From positions 79,458-143,457 of the forward strand of contig UQCF01000006.1 of NCBI GenBank assembly GCA_900539465.1: a DNA stretch of 64,000 bases, given 5' to 3'. Below, one piece after another: positions 10,307 to 17,943 of this stretch (its first letter is position 1; each line of letters starts with the position of its first letter). Below the pieces are notes generated by a model, which was not told the DNA's origin, made no database searches, and saw only the letters and a list, made by a program, of their open reading frames with translations. The translations under genes and the position numbers were made by a program. The stretch comes from an uncultured Ruminococcus sp. Its GTDB lineage: Bacteria > Bacillota > Clostridia > Oscillospirales > Acutalibacteraceae.

Positions 10307-11155
10307 TCACTTCTCCCCAAGCAATTTGGCGAGAGAGGAGAGGTCGTCTTTATCAAAAAACTCTATTTCGACTGTTTTGGTATTTTCCTTCACCTTGATT
10401 TTTCTGCCGGTGTTTTTGCCGAGAGCAAGCTCAACCTCATCATAAAAAGTGTCGCGTTTTTTCTTTTTTGGAACTTTAGGCGCAGGCTTCTTTGCCTTTG
10501 CAAGCCGTTCTGTCTCTCGAACGGAAAGCCCCTGCCTGATGATAAGCTTTGCCGTTTCAATCATATCGTCCTCGGAGGAGAACGCGAGCAATGCTCTGGC
10601 ATGACCGGGGGAGAGCTGTTTATTTTCAACAAGCTCCTGCACATAGGGAGGCAAATTCAAAAGTCTGAGCGCGTTTGCAACCGCCGGACGTGATTTGCCG
10701 ACCTTTTGCGCCGCCTCCTCCTGTGTGATCGAGAGTTTTTCCATCATATATTTATAGCCGAGAGCCTCCTCAAGCGGATTGAGGTCCTCTCTCTGCAAAT
10801 TCTCAACCATTGCAATCTCAACGGTTTCGGAGTCCGAAAGCTCCTTTATCACAACCGGAACCTCGGTAAGCCCCGCCATCCTCGCGGCTCGCCAGCGGCG
10901 TTCGCCGGCAACAAGCTGATAGCCTCCGTCGCTTATGGGTCTGACAAGCAGGGGCTGAATTACGCCGTGCTTTGCAATACTGTCCGAAAGCTCTGCCAAA
11001 GCCGCCTCGTCAAACACCTTTCTGGGCTGGTCGCGGTTCGGTTCAATATCCATTATTTTAAGTTTTACATTATTTGTTGCGGCTGATTCTTCAACCGCGT
11101 TATCTGCAAAAAGTGCGTCAAGTCCGCGGCCGAGGCCGCTTTTTTTTGCTGCCAT
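10307..11155 (-). CDS. parB: Chromosome partitioning protein ParB/Spo0J
   Basis: This 282-aa CTP-dependent DNA clamp loads at parS and recruits SMC for origin segregation. The N terminus has the family hallmark KKSGLGRGLDALF. It is followed by the ParB/Srx CTPase domain with QPRKVFDE and the GERRWRAARMAG box (residues 85-96). The HTH region includes KVGKSRPAVANALRLLNLP. A basic linker and a C-terminal dimerisation segment come last. It lies 13 bp after parA and ends the cluster. Its likely binding sites are the perfect parS at 11994 and 14033. Confidence 0.97.
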   Translation of the reverse strand: MAAKKSGLGRGLDALFADNAVEESAATNNVKLKIMDIEPNRDQPRKVFDEAALAELSDSIAKHGVIQPLLVRPISDGGYQLVAGERRWRAARMAGLTEVPVVIKELSDSETVEIAMVENLQREDLNPLEEALGYKYMMEKLSITQEEAAQKVGKSRPAVANALRLLNLPPYVQELVENKQLSPGHARALLAFSSEDDMIETAKLIIRQGLSVRETERLAKAKKPAPKVPKKKKRDTFYDEVELALGKNTGRKIKVKENTKTVEIEFFDKDDLSSLAKLLGEK

Positions 11156-11168
11156 TTTAACATCCTCC

Positions 11169-11930
11169 TCAGTTTTTGCTTAAAAATTCATCTGCAAGGC
11201 TGCCGTATGCCGCCGCACCCGTTGAGCGTTTATCATAATACATAACAGGCTGACCGTAGCTCGGCGCTTCGGAAAGCTTGACATTTCGCGGTATCGGCGT
11301 TGAATAAACCTTTTTGGGGAAAAACCGTTTAAGCTCATCAACAACCTGCTGTGTAAGGTTAAGCCTGCCGTCATACATTGTGAGCAAAACGCCCTCAATC
11401 TCAAGCATCGGGTTATAAAGCCGCTTGACCTGGCGGACGGTGGAAATCAGTTGTGACAAGCCCTCCAGCGCGTAGTATTCACACTGAATGGGCACAAGCA
11501 CCGTGTCCGCGGCGCAAAGTGCGTTGAGCGTAATAAGCCCCAAAGACGGCGGACAATCCATAAAAATAAAGTCATATTCGCCCTTGACGAGCAAAAGCGC
11601 ATTTTTGAGGTTCGACTCTCGCTTTGAGGAGTCAACAAGCTCCAGCTCCGCGCCTGCAAGGTTCATGTTTGCCGGCAAAACGTCAACGCCGTCAAATTCG
11701 GTGTGCTTTATGACCTCTTTTGCAGGAGTTCCGTTTATTATAACGTCATAAGAAGATTTTGCAAGCTCGCGCTTGTTAAGACCCATTCCGCTGGTCGCGT
11801 TGCCCTGGGGGTCAATATCCACAAGCAAAACCGATTTGCCCCTTTGACCCACCGCCGCAGCCAAGTTCACTGCGGACGTGGTTTTGCCGACTCCGCCTTT
11901 TTGGTTTACAACGGCAATAATTTTTCCCAT
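11169..11930 (-). CDS. parA: Chromosome partitioning ATPase ParA/Soj
   Basis: This 253-aa deviant Walker ATPase works with ParB in origin segregation and regulates DnaA in Bacillus. The deviant Walker A motif KGGVGKTTSAVNLA starts near residue 11, the Walker A' region is VDIDPQGNATSG, and FMDCPPSLG is the Walker B-like motif. The length is that of chromosomal Soj. It directly precedes parB. The parS site at 11994-12009 lies 64 bp upstream of its start, between noc and parA. Confidence 0.97.
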   Translation of the reverse strand: MGKIIAVVNQKGGVGKTTSAVNLAAAVGQRGKSVLLVDIDPQGNATSGMGLNKRELAKSSYDVIINGTPAKEVIKHTEFDGVDVLPANMNLAGAELELVDSSKRESNLKNALLLVKGEYDFIFMDCPPSLGLITLNALCAADTVLVPIQCEYYALEGLSQLISTVRQVKRLYNPMLEIEGVLLTMYDGRLNLTQQVVDELKRFFPKKVYSTPIPRNVKLSEAPSYGQPVMYYDKRSTGAAAYGSLADEFLSKN

Positions 11931-11993
11931 TTATATCAAATCCTTTATTTTCAAGTGCCTTTTAATTATACAGGGGCAGGGGTTCTTTGTCAA

Positions 11994-12009
11994 TGTTTCA
12001 CGTGAAACA
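11994..12009. promoter_or_regulatory. parS: parS site, copy 1 (perfect palindrome)
   Basis: TGTTTCACGTGAAACA is the exact 16-bp consensus palindrome bound by Spo0J/ParB. It sits in the intergenic gap between noc and parA and its last base is 2 bp from the noc stop. Confidence 0.95.
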
Positions 12010-12010
12010 G

Positions 12011-12829
12011 TTACGCTTTGCTTATTCTGACGATATATTCTATGTAATCATCTGTTTCGCTGTGGATTGAGTCTGCGTTTATGCCGTTTTTTCGCATGGT
12101 TGTCACAGCGTGGTCAAGTGTATTGATAAACAGCTTAATATCGCGAAAGACCTTGACCCCGCGCGGCTTTTTCTTTTCTTCTTTTGCCTGCGGAGCTTCC
12201 TCCTCAAGCAGGCGTGAAATTAAAAGCTCTGTTTCAGAAACATTCAGCCGGTTTTGAGCCACGGCATTCACCGCCTCGTCCATGAGCGCATAAGTGGGCA
12301 AGCGCAGCATGGCCCTCGCGTGGCGTTCGGTAAGACCTGAGGAAATGATTTTTTCGCGTATTTCCTCCGGCAATTTTAAAAGTCTCAGCTTGTTAGACAC
12401 CGCAGAGGGGGATTTGCCGAGCTTTTTGGCTATGCGGTCCCTGTCCATGCCGAAGTTGCGCGCGAGTTTCTCAATTGCCTGCGCCTCTTCAAAAAAGTGA
12501 AGATCTTGCCGCTGAAGATTTTCTACCACGGCATAGACGGCGGATTTTTCTTCGCTTATATCAACCACAATCGCCGGTATTGCCGCAAGCCCTGCCATTT
12601 TAGAGGCTCTCAGCCTGCGTTCGCCTGCGACAAGCTCATATTTGCCGCCGCCCGTGTCGCGCACGGTTACGGGCTGAAGCAATCCGTTTTGATAGATGCT
12701 TTGCGCCAGTTCCTCCAAATCCTCCCACCTAAAGCTCTTGCGCGGCTGATAAGGATTGGGTCTAATGTCGTTGACGGGTATGTTGATAATCTCTCCGCTG
12801 CGCTTTGTCTTTTCGCTGAATTTTACCAT
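12011..12829 (-). CDS. noc: Nucleoid occlusion protein Noc (ParB paralogue)
   Basis: This 272-aa ParB-family protein is predicted to keep the division machinery off the nucleoid. It shows IRPNPYQPRKSF, the CTPase box GERRLRASKMAG and the HTH helix KKLGKSPSAVSNKLRLLKLP. The start at 12829 is preferred because AAAGGAA lies just upstream; an upstream extension would run through the terminator hairpin at 12848-12887. The order rsmG-noc-soj-spo0J is the Bacillus arrangement, and this second ParB in that position is Noc. I found no consensus Noc-binding palindrome here. The assignment as Noc rather than a second Spo0J rests on gene order. Confidence 0.88.
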   Translation of the reverse strand: MVKFSEKTKRSGEIINIPVNDIRPNPYQPRKSFRWEDLEELAQSIYQNGLLQPVTVRDTGGGKYELVAGERRLRASKMAGLAAIPAIVVDISEEKSAVYAVVENLQRQDLHFFEEAQAIEKLARNFGMDRDRIAKKLGKSPSAVSNKLRLLKLPEEIREKIISSGLTERHARAMLRLPTYALMDEAVNAVAQNRLNVSETELLISRLLEEEAPQAKEEKKKPRGVKVFRDIKLFINTLDHAVTTMRKNGINADSIHSETDDYIEYIVRISKA

Positions 12830-12847
12830 TGAGCATTTCCTTTCAAT

Positions 12848-12887
12848 AAAAAAGCTGTGTGTCGCCTTTATCAAGGTAGCACACAGC
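12848..12887 (-). terminator. Intrinsic terminator between rsmG and noc
   Basis: On the minus transcript GCTGTGTG (right arm, 12880-12887 as CACACAGC on +) pairs with CACACAGC, followed by CTTTTTTATT. Only about 18 bp separate the U tract from the noc start. noc-parA-parB must therefore use read-through or a promoter that I could not recognise. Confidence 0.7.
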
Positions 12888-12947
12888 AAAAAGCTTGTCC
12901 AGTTTTTTTCATCGCGCAAATTCGCCCAAAGGCAGCAGCTTTTAGCT

Positions 12948-13661
12948 TTATTCGAGAGGCTTTTTTGCAATTTGTGCCGAAGCTCTCGGATATTTTGGCG
13001 GAGTTTGCGAAATCTTTTTGACGCAGAGTATTGTTCTTTCGCCGCAATTCTCTATAAAAAACTCTTTTGCAGGCAAAGCCGAGCCGCCGAGCAAGGCTAT
13101 GGCACGCTTTGCACTTTGGAGCTCGTCCGAGGCTTTTGCGCCTTTCATTGCCGCAAAAATTCCGCCGCACTTCAAAAAGGGGAGGCAGTATTCGCTCAGC
13201 ACATTCATGTTGGCGACCGCCCTCGCGCACGATATATCGTATTTTTCTCTGTACTCGGGATTTTTGCCGGCTTCTTCCGCTCTCATATGCACAACATCCG
13301 CTTTTAAAGAGAGCTCGTCAATAACGCTCTGCACAAACTTTAATCGTTTGCCGGTGGAGTCCATAAGGGTCATGTTTATGTCGGGTCTTGCAATCAAAAC
13401 CACAACACCCGGGAAGCCTGCGCCCGTACCGACATCTATCATCTTTGCGCCTTTTTTTATATCGACTTCTTTTAAAAGAGACAGGCAATCCGCAAAATGC
13501 TTTGAGACTATCTCGCTCGGCTCGGTTATGGCCGTGAGATTCATGGTCTTGTTTGTTTCAACAAGCATTTCGGCATATTTGTCAAAGCGGTCAAGAGCAG
13601 TGCCGTCAAGCTCAATGCCGAGAGCCGCCGCCTGTGCTTTAAGAGTGGTTTTGTCTATCAT
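12948..13661 (-). CDS. rsmG: 16S rRNA (guanine527-N7)-methyltransferase RsmG
   Basis: This 237-aa SAM-dependent methyltransferase (GidB) modifies G527 of 16S rRNA. The SAM-binding motif MIDVGTGAGFPG starts near residue 74, with NLTAI near residue 41 and SCARAVANM as the conserved catalytic-side motif. Its start overlaps the mnmG stop by 4 bp (ATGA), so the two are translationally coupled. The terminator at 12848-12887 follows. Confidence 0.96.
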   Translation of the reverse strand: MIDKTTLKAQAAALGIELDGTALDRFDKYAEMLVETNKTMNLTAITEPSEIVSKHFADCLSLLKEVDIKKGAKMIDVGTGAGFPGVVVLIARPDINMTLMDSTGKRLKFVQSVIDELSLKADVVHMRAEEAGKNPEYREKYDISCARAVANMNVLSEYCLPFLKCGGIFAAMKGAKASDELQSAKRAIALLGGSALPAKEFFIENCGERTILCVKKISQTPPKYPRASAQIAKKPLE

Positions 13662-15532
13662 TTTAAATCCTCTTTTTCAAGATATATAAGAAGCACGGAT
13701 ATATCCGCAGGGCTGACGCCCGATATTCTCGAAGCCTGACCAACGCTTTTGGGTCTGATTTTGGTGAGCTTTTCTCTCGCCTCAAGCCTAAGACCCGTTA
13801 TAGCGTTATAATCTATATTCTGCGGCAAGGCTCTGACCTCAAGGCGGTGCATCTCGTCCACCTGTGCCTGCTGCCGTTTTATATAGCCCTCATATTTAAT
13901 ATCTATCTCAACCTGCTCAAATATTTCATATGGCAAATCGGGTCGGTCTTTGTCAAACTCGGTCAAAAGCTCATAGCCGAGCTGCGGACGCTTTATAAGC
14001 TCCGAAAGTCTCACACCGCTGACTATCGGCGATGTTTCACGTGAAACAAGCAGTGCGTTCAGCTTTTCGCTCGGAGCGATAACTGCTTTCTCTACGCGTC
14101 TGCGCTCCTCGGCGATAAGCTCTGTCTTTTTCAAAAACCTCTCGTACCTCTCGCGGCTGATAAGCCCTATCTCATATCCGAGAGGGGTGAGCCTGCGGTC
14201 GGCATTATCCTGACGGAGCAAAAGCCTGTATTCCGAACGCGAGGTCATCATTCTGTATGGGTCGGAGCAGCCCTTTGTAACAAGGTCGTCAACCAAAGTG
14301 CCGATATAAGAGCCGGAGCGTTCAAAAATAACAGGGGGCAGGTTTTTGATTTTTCTTGCGGCGTTGATGCCTGCGACCAGTCCCTGTGCCGCCGCCTCCT
14401 CATATCCGCTGGAGCCGTTGAACTGACCTGCGCCGAAAAGTCCCTCAAAATCTTTAAATTCAAGCGACGCGTCAAGCGCGGTGGGGTCAACACAGTCATA
14501 TTCAATGGCATAAGCCGTTCTCATAAGCTGTGCATTTTCAAGCCCGGGAATGGTATGGATAAATTTTAACTGCACGTCCTCGGGCAAAGAAGAAGAAAGC
14601 CCCTGCAAATACATCTCTTCCGTATTGTAGCCGCACGGCTCAATAAATATCTGATGACGTTCTTTTTCGCTGAATCTTACTATTTTATCCTCAATGCTGG
14701 GGCAATAGCGCGGACCTTTGCCGTCTATTTTGCCGCCGTAAAGAGGGGAGCGGCTCAAATTATCCAAAATCACCTTTTTTGTCTGCTCATTTGTGTAGGT
14801 GACGTAGCAGCACATTTTATTTTCTATTTTAGAATTATTATTAAAAGAGAACGGAACAATCCTCTTGTCGCCGTCCTGACGTTCGAGGATTTTTTCGTTT
14901 ACGCTTTTGCGGTTTACTCTCGCAGGAGTTCCCGTCTTAAATCTGCGGAGCGGAAGTCCGAGTTCTTTAAGCGAGAGCGCAAGTCTTTTTGCCGGGAACA
15001 TACCGTCGGGGCCGCTCTCATAAGAGACATCGCCCACATAGACCTTGCCGGCAAGAAAAGTGCCCGTTGCAAGAATTACGCATTGAGCCTTGTATATCGC
15101 CTCAAGATTTGTGTGGAGCAGCCACATACCGTCATCGCTTTTTTCTATTTTAACAATTTCAGCCTGGCGGATTTCAAGATTCTCCTGCTTCTCCATGACG
15201 TGCTTCATGTATTCGGAGTAAGGGCGTCTGTCAATCTGCGCTCTTAGGCTGTGAACGGCAGGTCCTTTGCCGAGGTTCAAAATTCTGCTCTGCAAGGTGT
15301 TTGCGTCTGCCGCAATACCCATTTCGCCGCCGAGAGCGTCAATTTCTCTGACGAGGTGCCCTTTAGACGTGCCGCCTATCGAGGGGTTGCAGGGCATATT
15401 GCCTACCCAGTCAAGGTTGACGGTAAAAACAGCGGTGTCGCACCCAAGGCGCGCACAGGCAAGACCTGCCTCAATGCCGGCATGACCTGCGCCGATAACC
15501 GCCGCTTCATATGTTTTTGCAAAATATTCCAT
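13658..15532 (-). CDS. mnmG: tRNA uridine-34 5-carboxymethylaminomethyl modification protein MnmG (GidA)
   Basis: This 624-aa FAD enzyme forms the cmnm5U34 tRNA modification with MnmE. The N-terminal dinucleotide fold is VIGAGHAGIEAGLACARLG. NMPCNPSIGGTSKGHLVREI and GPRYCPSIEDK are family signatures. The start at 15532 has GGGAAAG upstream and overlaps the mnmE stop, giving the usual MEYFAKTYEAAVIG beginning. The gene body contains a perfect parS (14033-14048). It sits between mnmE and rsmG as in many Firmicutes. Confidence 0.97.
   Translation of the reverse strand: MEYFAKTYEAAVIGAGHAGIEAGLACARLGCDTAVFTVNLDWVGNMPCNPSIGGTSKGHLVREIDALGGEMGIAADANTLQSRILNLGKGPAVHSLRAQIDRRPYSEYMKHVMEKQENLEIRQAEIVKIEKSDDGMWLLHTNLEAIYKAQCVILATGTFLAGKVYVGDVSYESGPDGMFPAKRLALSLKELGLPLRRFKTGTPARVNRKSVNEKILERQDGDKRIVPFSFNNNSKIENKMCCYVTYTNEQTKKVILDNLSRSPLYGGKIDGKGPRYCPSIEDKIVRFSEKERHQIFIEPCGYNTEEMYLQGLSSSLPEDVQLKFIHTIPGLENAQLMRTAYAIEYDCVDPTALDASLEFKDFEGLFGAGQFNGSSGYEEAAAQGLVAGINAARKIKNLPPVIFERSGSYIGTLVDDLVTKGCSDPYRMMTSRSEYRLLLRQDNADRRLTPLGYEIGLISRERYERFLKKTELIAEERRRVEKAVIAPSEKLNALLVSRETSPIVSGVRLSELIKRPQLGYELLTEFDKDRPDLPYEIFEQVEIDIKYEGYIKRQQAQVDEMHRLEVRALPQNIDYNAITGLRLEAREKLTKIRPKSVGQASRISGVSPADISVLLIYLEKEDLK
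14033..14048. promoter_or_regulatory. parS: parS site, copy 2, inside mnmG
   Basis: A second exact TGTTTCACGTGAAACA lies within the mnmG coding sequence, 2.0 kb from copy 1. It is read through as part of the protein near the segment SRETSPIVSG. Confidence 0.95.
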
Positions 15533-15533
15533 A

Positions 15534-16910
15534 TTACTTTCCCACACAAAAATTACTGAAAACTTTATCTATAACTGCCTGTGAGGCCTTTTGACCCGTC
15601 AGCTCCAAAAGGTAAGAGATTGCGTCATCAATGCAGACCCCGACCGCGTCCAGCGTAACGCCCATAGAGAGCGCGTCTTTTGCCTCTTTTATTGAGGCAA
15701 GGGCGTTGACACAGCACTGCCGCTGTCTTTCATTTGCAAGCATCGCGGCGTTCGGGTCAAAATCGTGAGTGCCGAGCACTGTGTTTATTCTGTCTTTAAG
15801 CTCTTGCAGCCCTTCGCCGGTTGAGGCGGATATTTCTGTCGGCTCGCCGAGCGCAATCCTTATTTTTTCTTTGTCTATAAGGCAGGGCTTGTCCGTTTTG
15901 TTAAGAATCGGTATAACGGGTCTGCCTTTGCAAAGCTCAATGAGTTCTTCGTCTTCACCGCTCAGTTCCTCCGCCGAGTCAAACACCGCAAGCACAACGG
16001 CACAGCGTTTGATTTTTTCAAGGCTTCTTTCAACACCGAGCTTTTCCACGGTGTCATCGGTGTCTCTTATTCCGGCGGTGTCCGAAAGTCTTAAAATGCT
16101 GCCGTCAACATTCGCCGTTTCTTCAACAACATCTCTTGTTGTGCCCTTGACGTCTGTGACTATTGAGCGGTCGTAGCCGAGAAGCAAATTCATAAGGGTT
16201 GATTTGCCTGCATTGGGCTTGCCTATAATCGCAGCGTCAACACCTGTGGTGACAGCCATGCCGCTGTCGAATTTATCGAGCAGCCTTTGCAAAGTGCCCT
16301 CGCTTTTTCGCAAGGTGTTTATAATTTCGGCTTCGTCAATTTCTTCTATCTCATCATCGGGGTAATCTACCCACGCCGAGATGTGAGCGCAAATTTCTGT
16401 TAAAGACTCGGTTATTTTGCCGAGCTCTTTGCTCAGTGAGCCTTCCAGCACATTCAGTGCGGCGGTCACTCCCTGCTCTGCGCGCGAATTGATAAGGGTC
16501 ATTATTCCCTCTGCGCCGGAGAGGTCGATTTTTCCGTTTAAAAAAGCTCTTTTAGAGAATTCTCCCGGCTCTGCCGGCACTGCGCCGCAGGCGAGCACAA
16601 CTCTCAAGGCTTTTTGCACAACGAACATTCCGCCGTGGCAGGTTATCTCAACAACATCTTCGCCCGTGAAGCTGTGCGGAGAACGAAACACAAGACAAAC
16701 AGCCTCGTCAACAGGCTGTTCTCCGTCATATATCTTACCGAAAAGCGCCGTGTAGCCTTTAAGAGACGAGAGCGTTTTGCCGCTCATTGATTTAAAGGCT
16801 TTGTCGCAAATCTCTATGGCTTTTTCGCCGGATACTCTTATTGTGGCAATTCCGCCCGTTCCGGCAGGGGTAGAAACTGCCGCTATTGTCTTTTCACTTT
16901 TATAGGGCAT
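15534..16910 (-). CDS. mnmE: tRNA modification GTPase MnmE (TrmE)
   Basis: This 458-aa potassium-activated GTPase partners MnmG in U34 modification. It shows the N-terminal formyl-THF-binding domain (AAVSTPAGTGGIATIRVSG), the GTPase G1 motif GKPNAGKSTLMN, DTAGIRDT as G3, NKTD as G4, and the C-terminal catalytic CVGK. I chose ATG at 16910 because AAAGGGAG is 8 nt upstream; the GTG at 16919 lies almost on that site. It overlaps mnmG. Confidence 0.97.
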   Translation of the reverse strand: MPYKSEKTIAAVSTPAGTGGIATIRVSGEKAIEICDKAFKSMSGKTLSSLKGYTALFGKIYDGEQPVDEAVCLVFRSPHSFTGEDVVEITCHGGMFVVQKALRVVLACGAVPAEPGEFSKRAFLNGKIDLSGAEGIMTLINSRAEQGVTAALNVLEGSLSKELGKITESLTEICAHISAWVDYPDDEIEEIDEAEIINTLRKSEGTLQRLLDKFDSGMAVTTGVDAAIIGKPNAGKSTLMNLLLGYDRSIVTDVKGTTRDVVEETANVDGSILRLSDTAGIRDTDDTVEKLGVERSLEKIKRCAVVLAVFDSAEELSGEDEELIELCKGRPVIPILNKTDKPCLIDKEKIRIALGEPTEISASTGEGLQELKDRINTVLGTHDFDPNAAMLANERQRQCCVNALASIKEAKDALSMGVTLDAVGVCIDDAISYLLELTGQKASQAVIDKVFSNFCVGK

Positions 16911-16924
16911 ACGTTTCACTCCCT

Positions 16925-17932
16925 TTAACTCACAGAGGCACCGATTGTTTTGCCGAACGCCTGCATTTTGCAGGATGTCAGCGTGCCGTCCGTATTCTTG
17001 TTTGTTTCAACCGTGTAGCAAAATCCTCTGTAAAGAGTTGCTCCGCCGCCATCGGACACAACCTCTTTAACAAATATCGGTTCTTTTAGATTTCGGCTCA
17101 TATAAAAATCGGTTAAAAATGCGCCCGCAAGCAAGATTATTATAGCACCTATGACCGATAGCACCGCAGCAATGGGGGCTTTGCTTTTCGGCTTTTCTTT
17201 TTTGGTGTTTTGCAGCACAAGGCGAACCCTTTTGCCGCGGACTCTGTCGGCGACTCTGCCGAATGCCGCCTTTGCCGGGCAGTCTTTAAGATTTGCAAAA
17301 CCCGTTGACGCGCAGTAGCTTATATTTTTATCCTCCGGCACAACGCCTATGAGCTGAACTCCTACAGCATTTATCACTTCGTCTATATTAAGATATTTGC
17401 CTTTAACCATCGGGTTCTTGTCAAATCTGTTTATTATAAGTCTGATTTTATCGACCTTTTTCTTTCTTAGCTCTCTCGCCGCGCCCTTTGCCGCTCTGAC
17501 GCAGACTTCGTCGGGGGTTGAGACTATGAGTGCTCTGTCGGCGCACTGTGCCGCAAGACCGAATCCGCCCAAAACGCCTGCCGGGGCGTCAAAAAGTATA
17601 TAAGAAAAATCGCTGTTAAAAAACGAGATAAAATTCTTTATCTTTTTATCGCTGAAGGTGTCGTCCCACTTTGTCGGGGCGCAGATATAAGAAACATTGC
17701 CGGCTTTACCGAGGGTGTCCTCATTTTCGCACGCATTTTTAAGAGCGTCGCCCCAGTTGAATACAGGCTCGCTTTCTGCACCGAGCATAAATGCCGCGCT
17801 GCCCTGGCCGATGTCAAAATCAACGACCAAAACCCTTTCGCCTTTTGCGGCAAGAGCCATGGCAAGCCCTGCCGTGAGTGAGGTTTTGCCCACTCCGCCT
17901 TTGCCCGAGGCTACTATGATTTTTTCGGCCAT
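16925..17932 (-). CDS. MinD-like ATPase with C-terminal transmembrane anchor
   Basis: This 335-aa protein has the deviant Walker A motif ASGKGGVGKTSLTAGLAMAL (residues 8-27), the A' motif VDFDIGQGSAAFML and the switch-like FDAPAGVLGG. The ATPase ends near residue 245. A hydrophobic helix follows (AAVLSVIGAIIILLAGAFL, about 252-270) and then a roughly 60-residue tail predicted outside the cell. Classical MinD ends in a short amphipathic helix, so this architecture is unusual. It sits right after PBP2 in an mreBCD cluster, where minCD often occurs. No minC or minE is visible. A role in cell-division or wall-synthesis placement is inferred from context. Confidence 0.75.
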   Translation of the reverse strand: MAEKIIVASGKGGVGKTSLTAGLAMALAAKGERVLVVDFDIGQGSAAFMLGAESEPVFNWGDALKNACENEDTLGKAGNVSYICAPTKWDDTFSDKKIKNFISFFNSDFSYILFDAPAGVLGGFGLAAQCADRALIVSTPDEVCVRAAKGAARELRKKKVDKIRLIINRFDKNPMVKGKYLNIDEVINAVGVQLIGVVPEDKNISYCASTGFANLKDCPAKAAFGRVADRVRGKRVRLVLQNTKKEKPKSKAPIAAVLSVIGAIIILLAGAFLTDFYMSRNLKEPIFVKEVVSDGGGATLYRGFCYTVETNKNTDGTLTSCKMQAFGKTIGASVS

Positions 17933-17943
17933 TTTCCCACTCC

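Noticed and set aside
10094..11086. Plus-strand frames opposite parB
   Set aside because: Antisense shadows of parB and its terminator.
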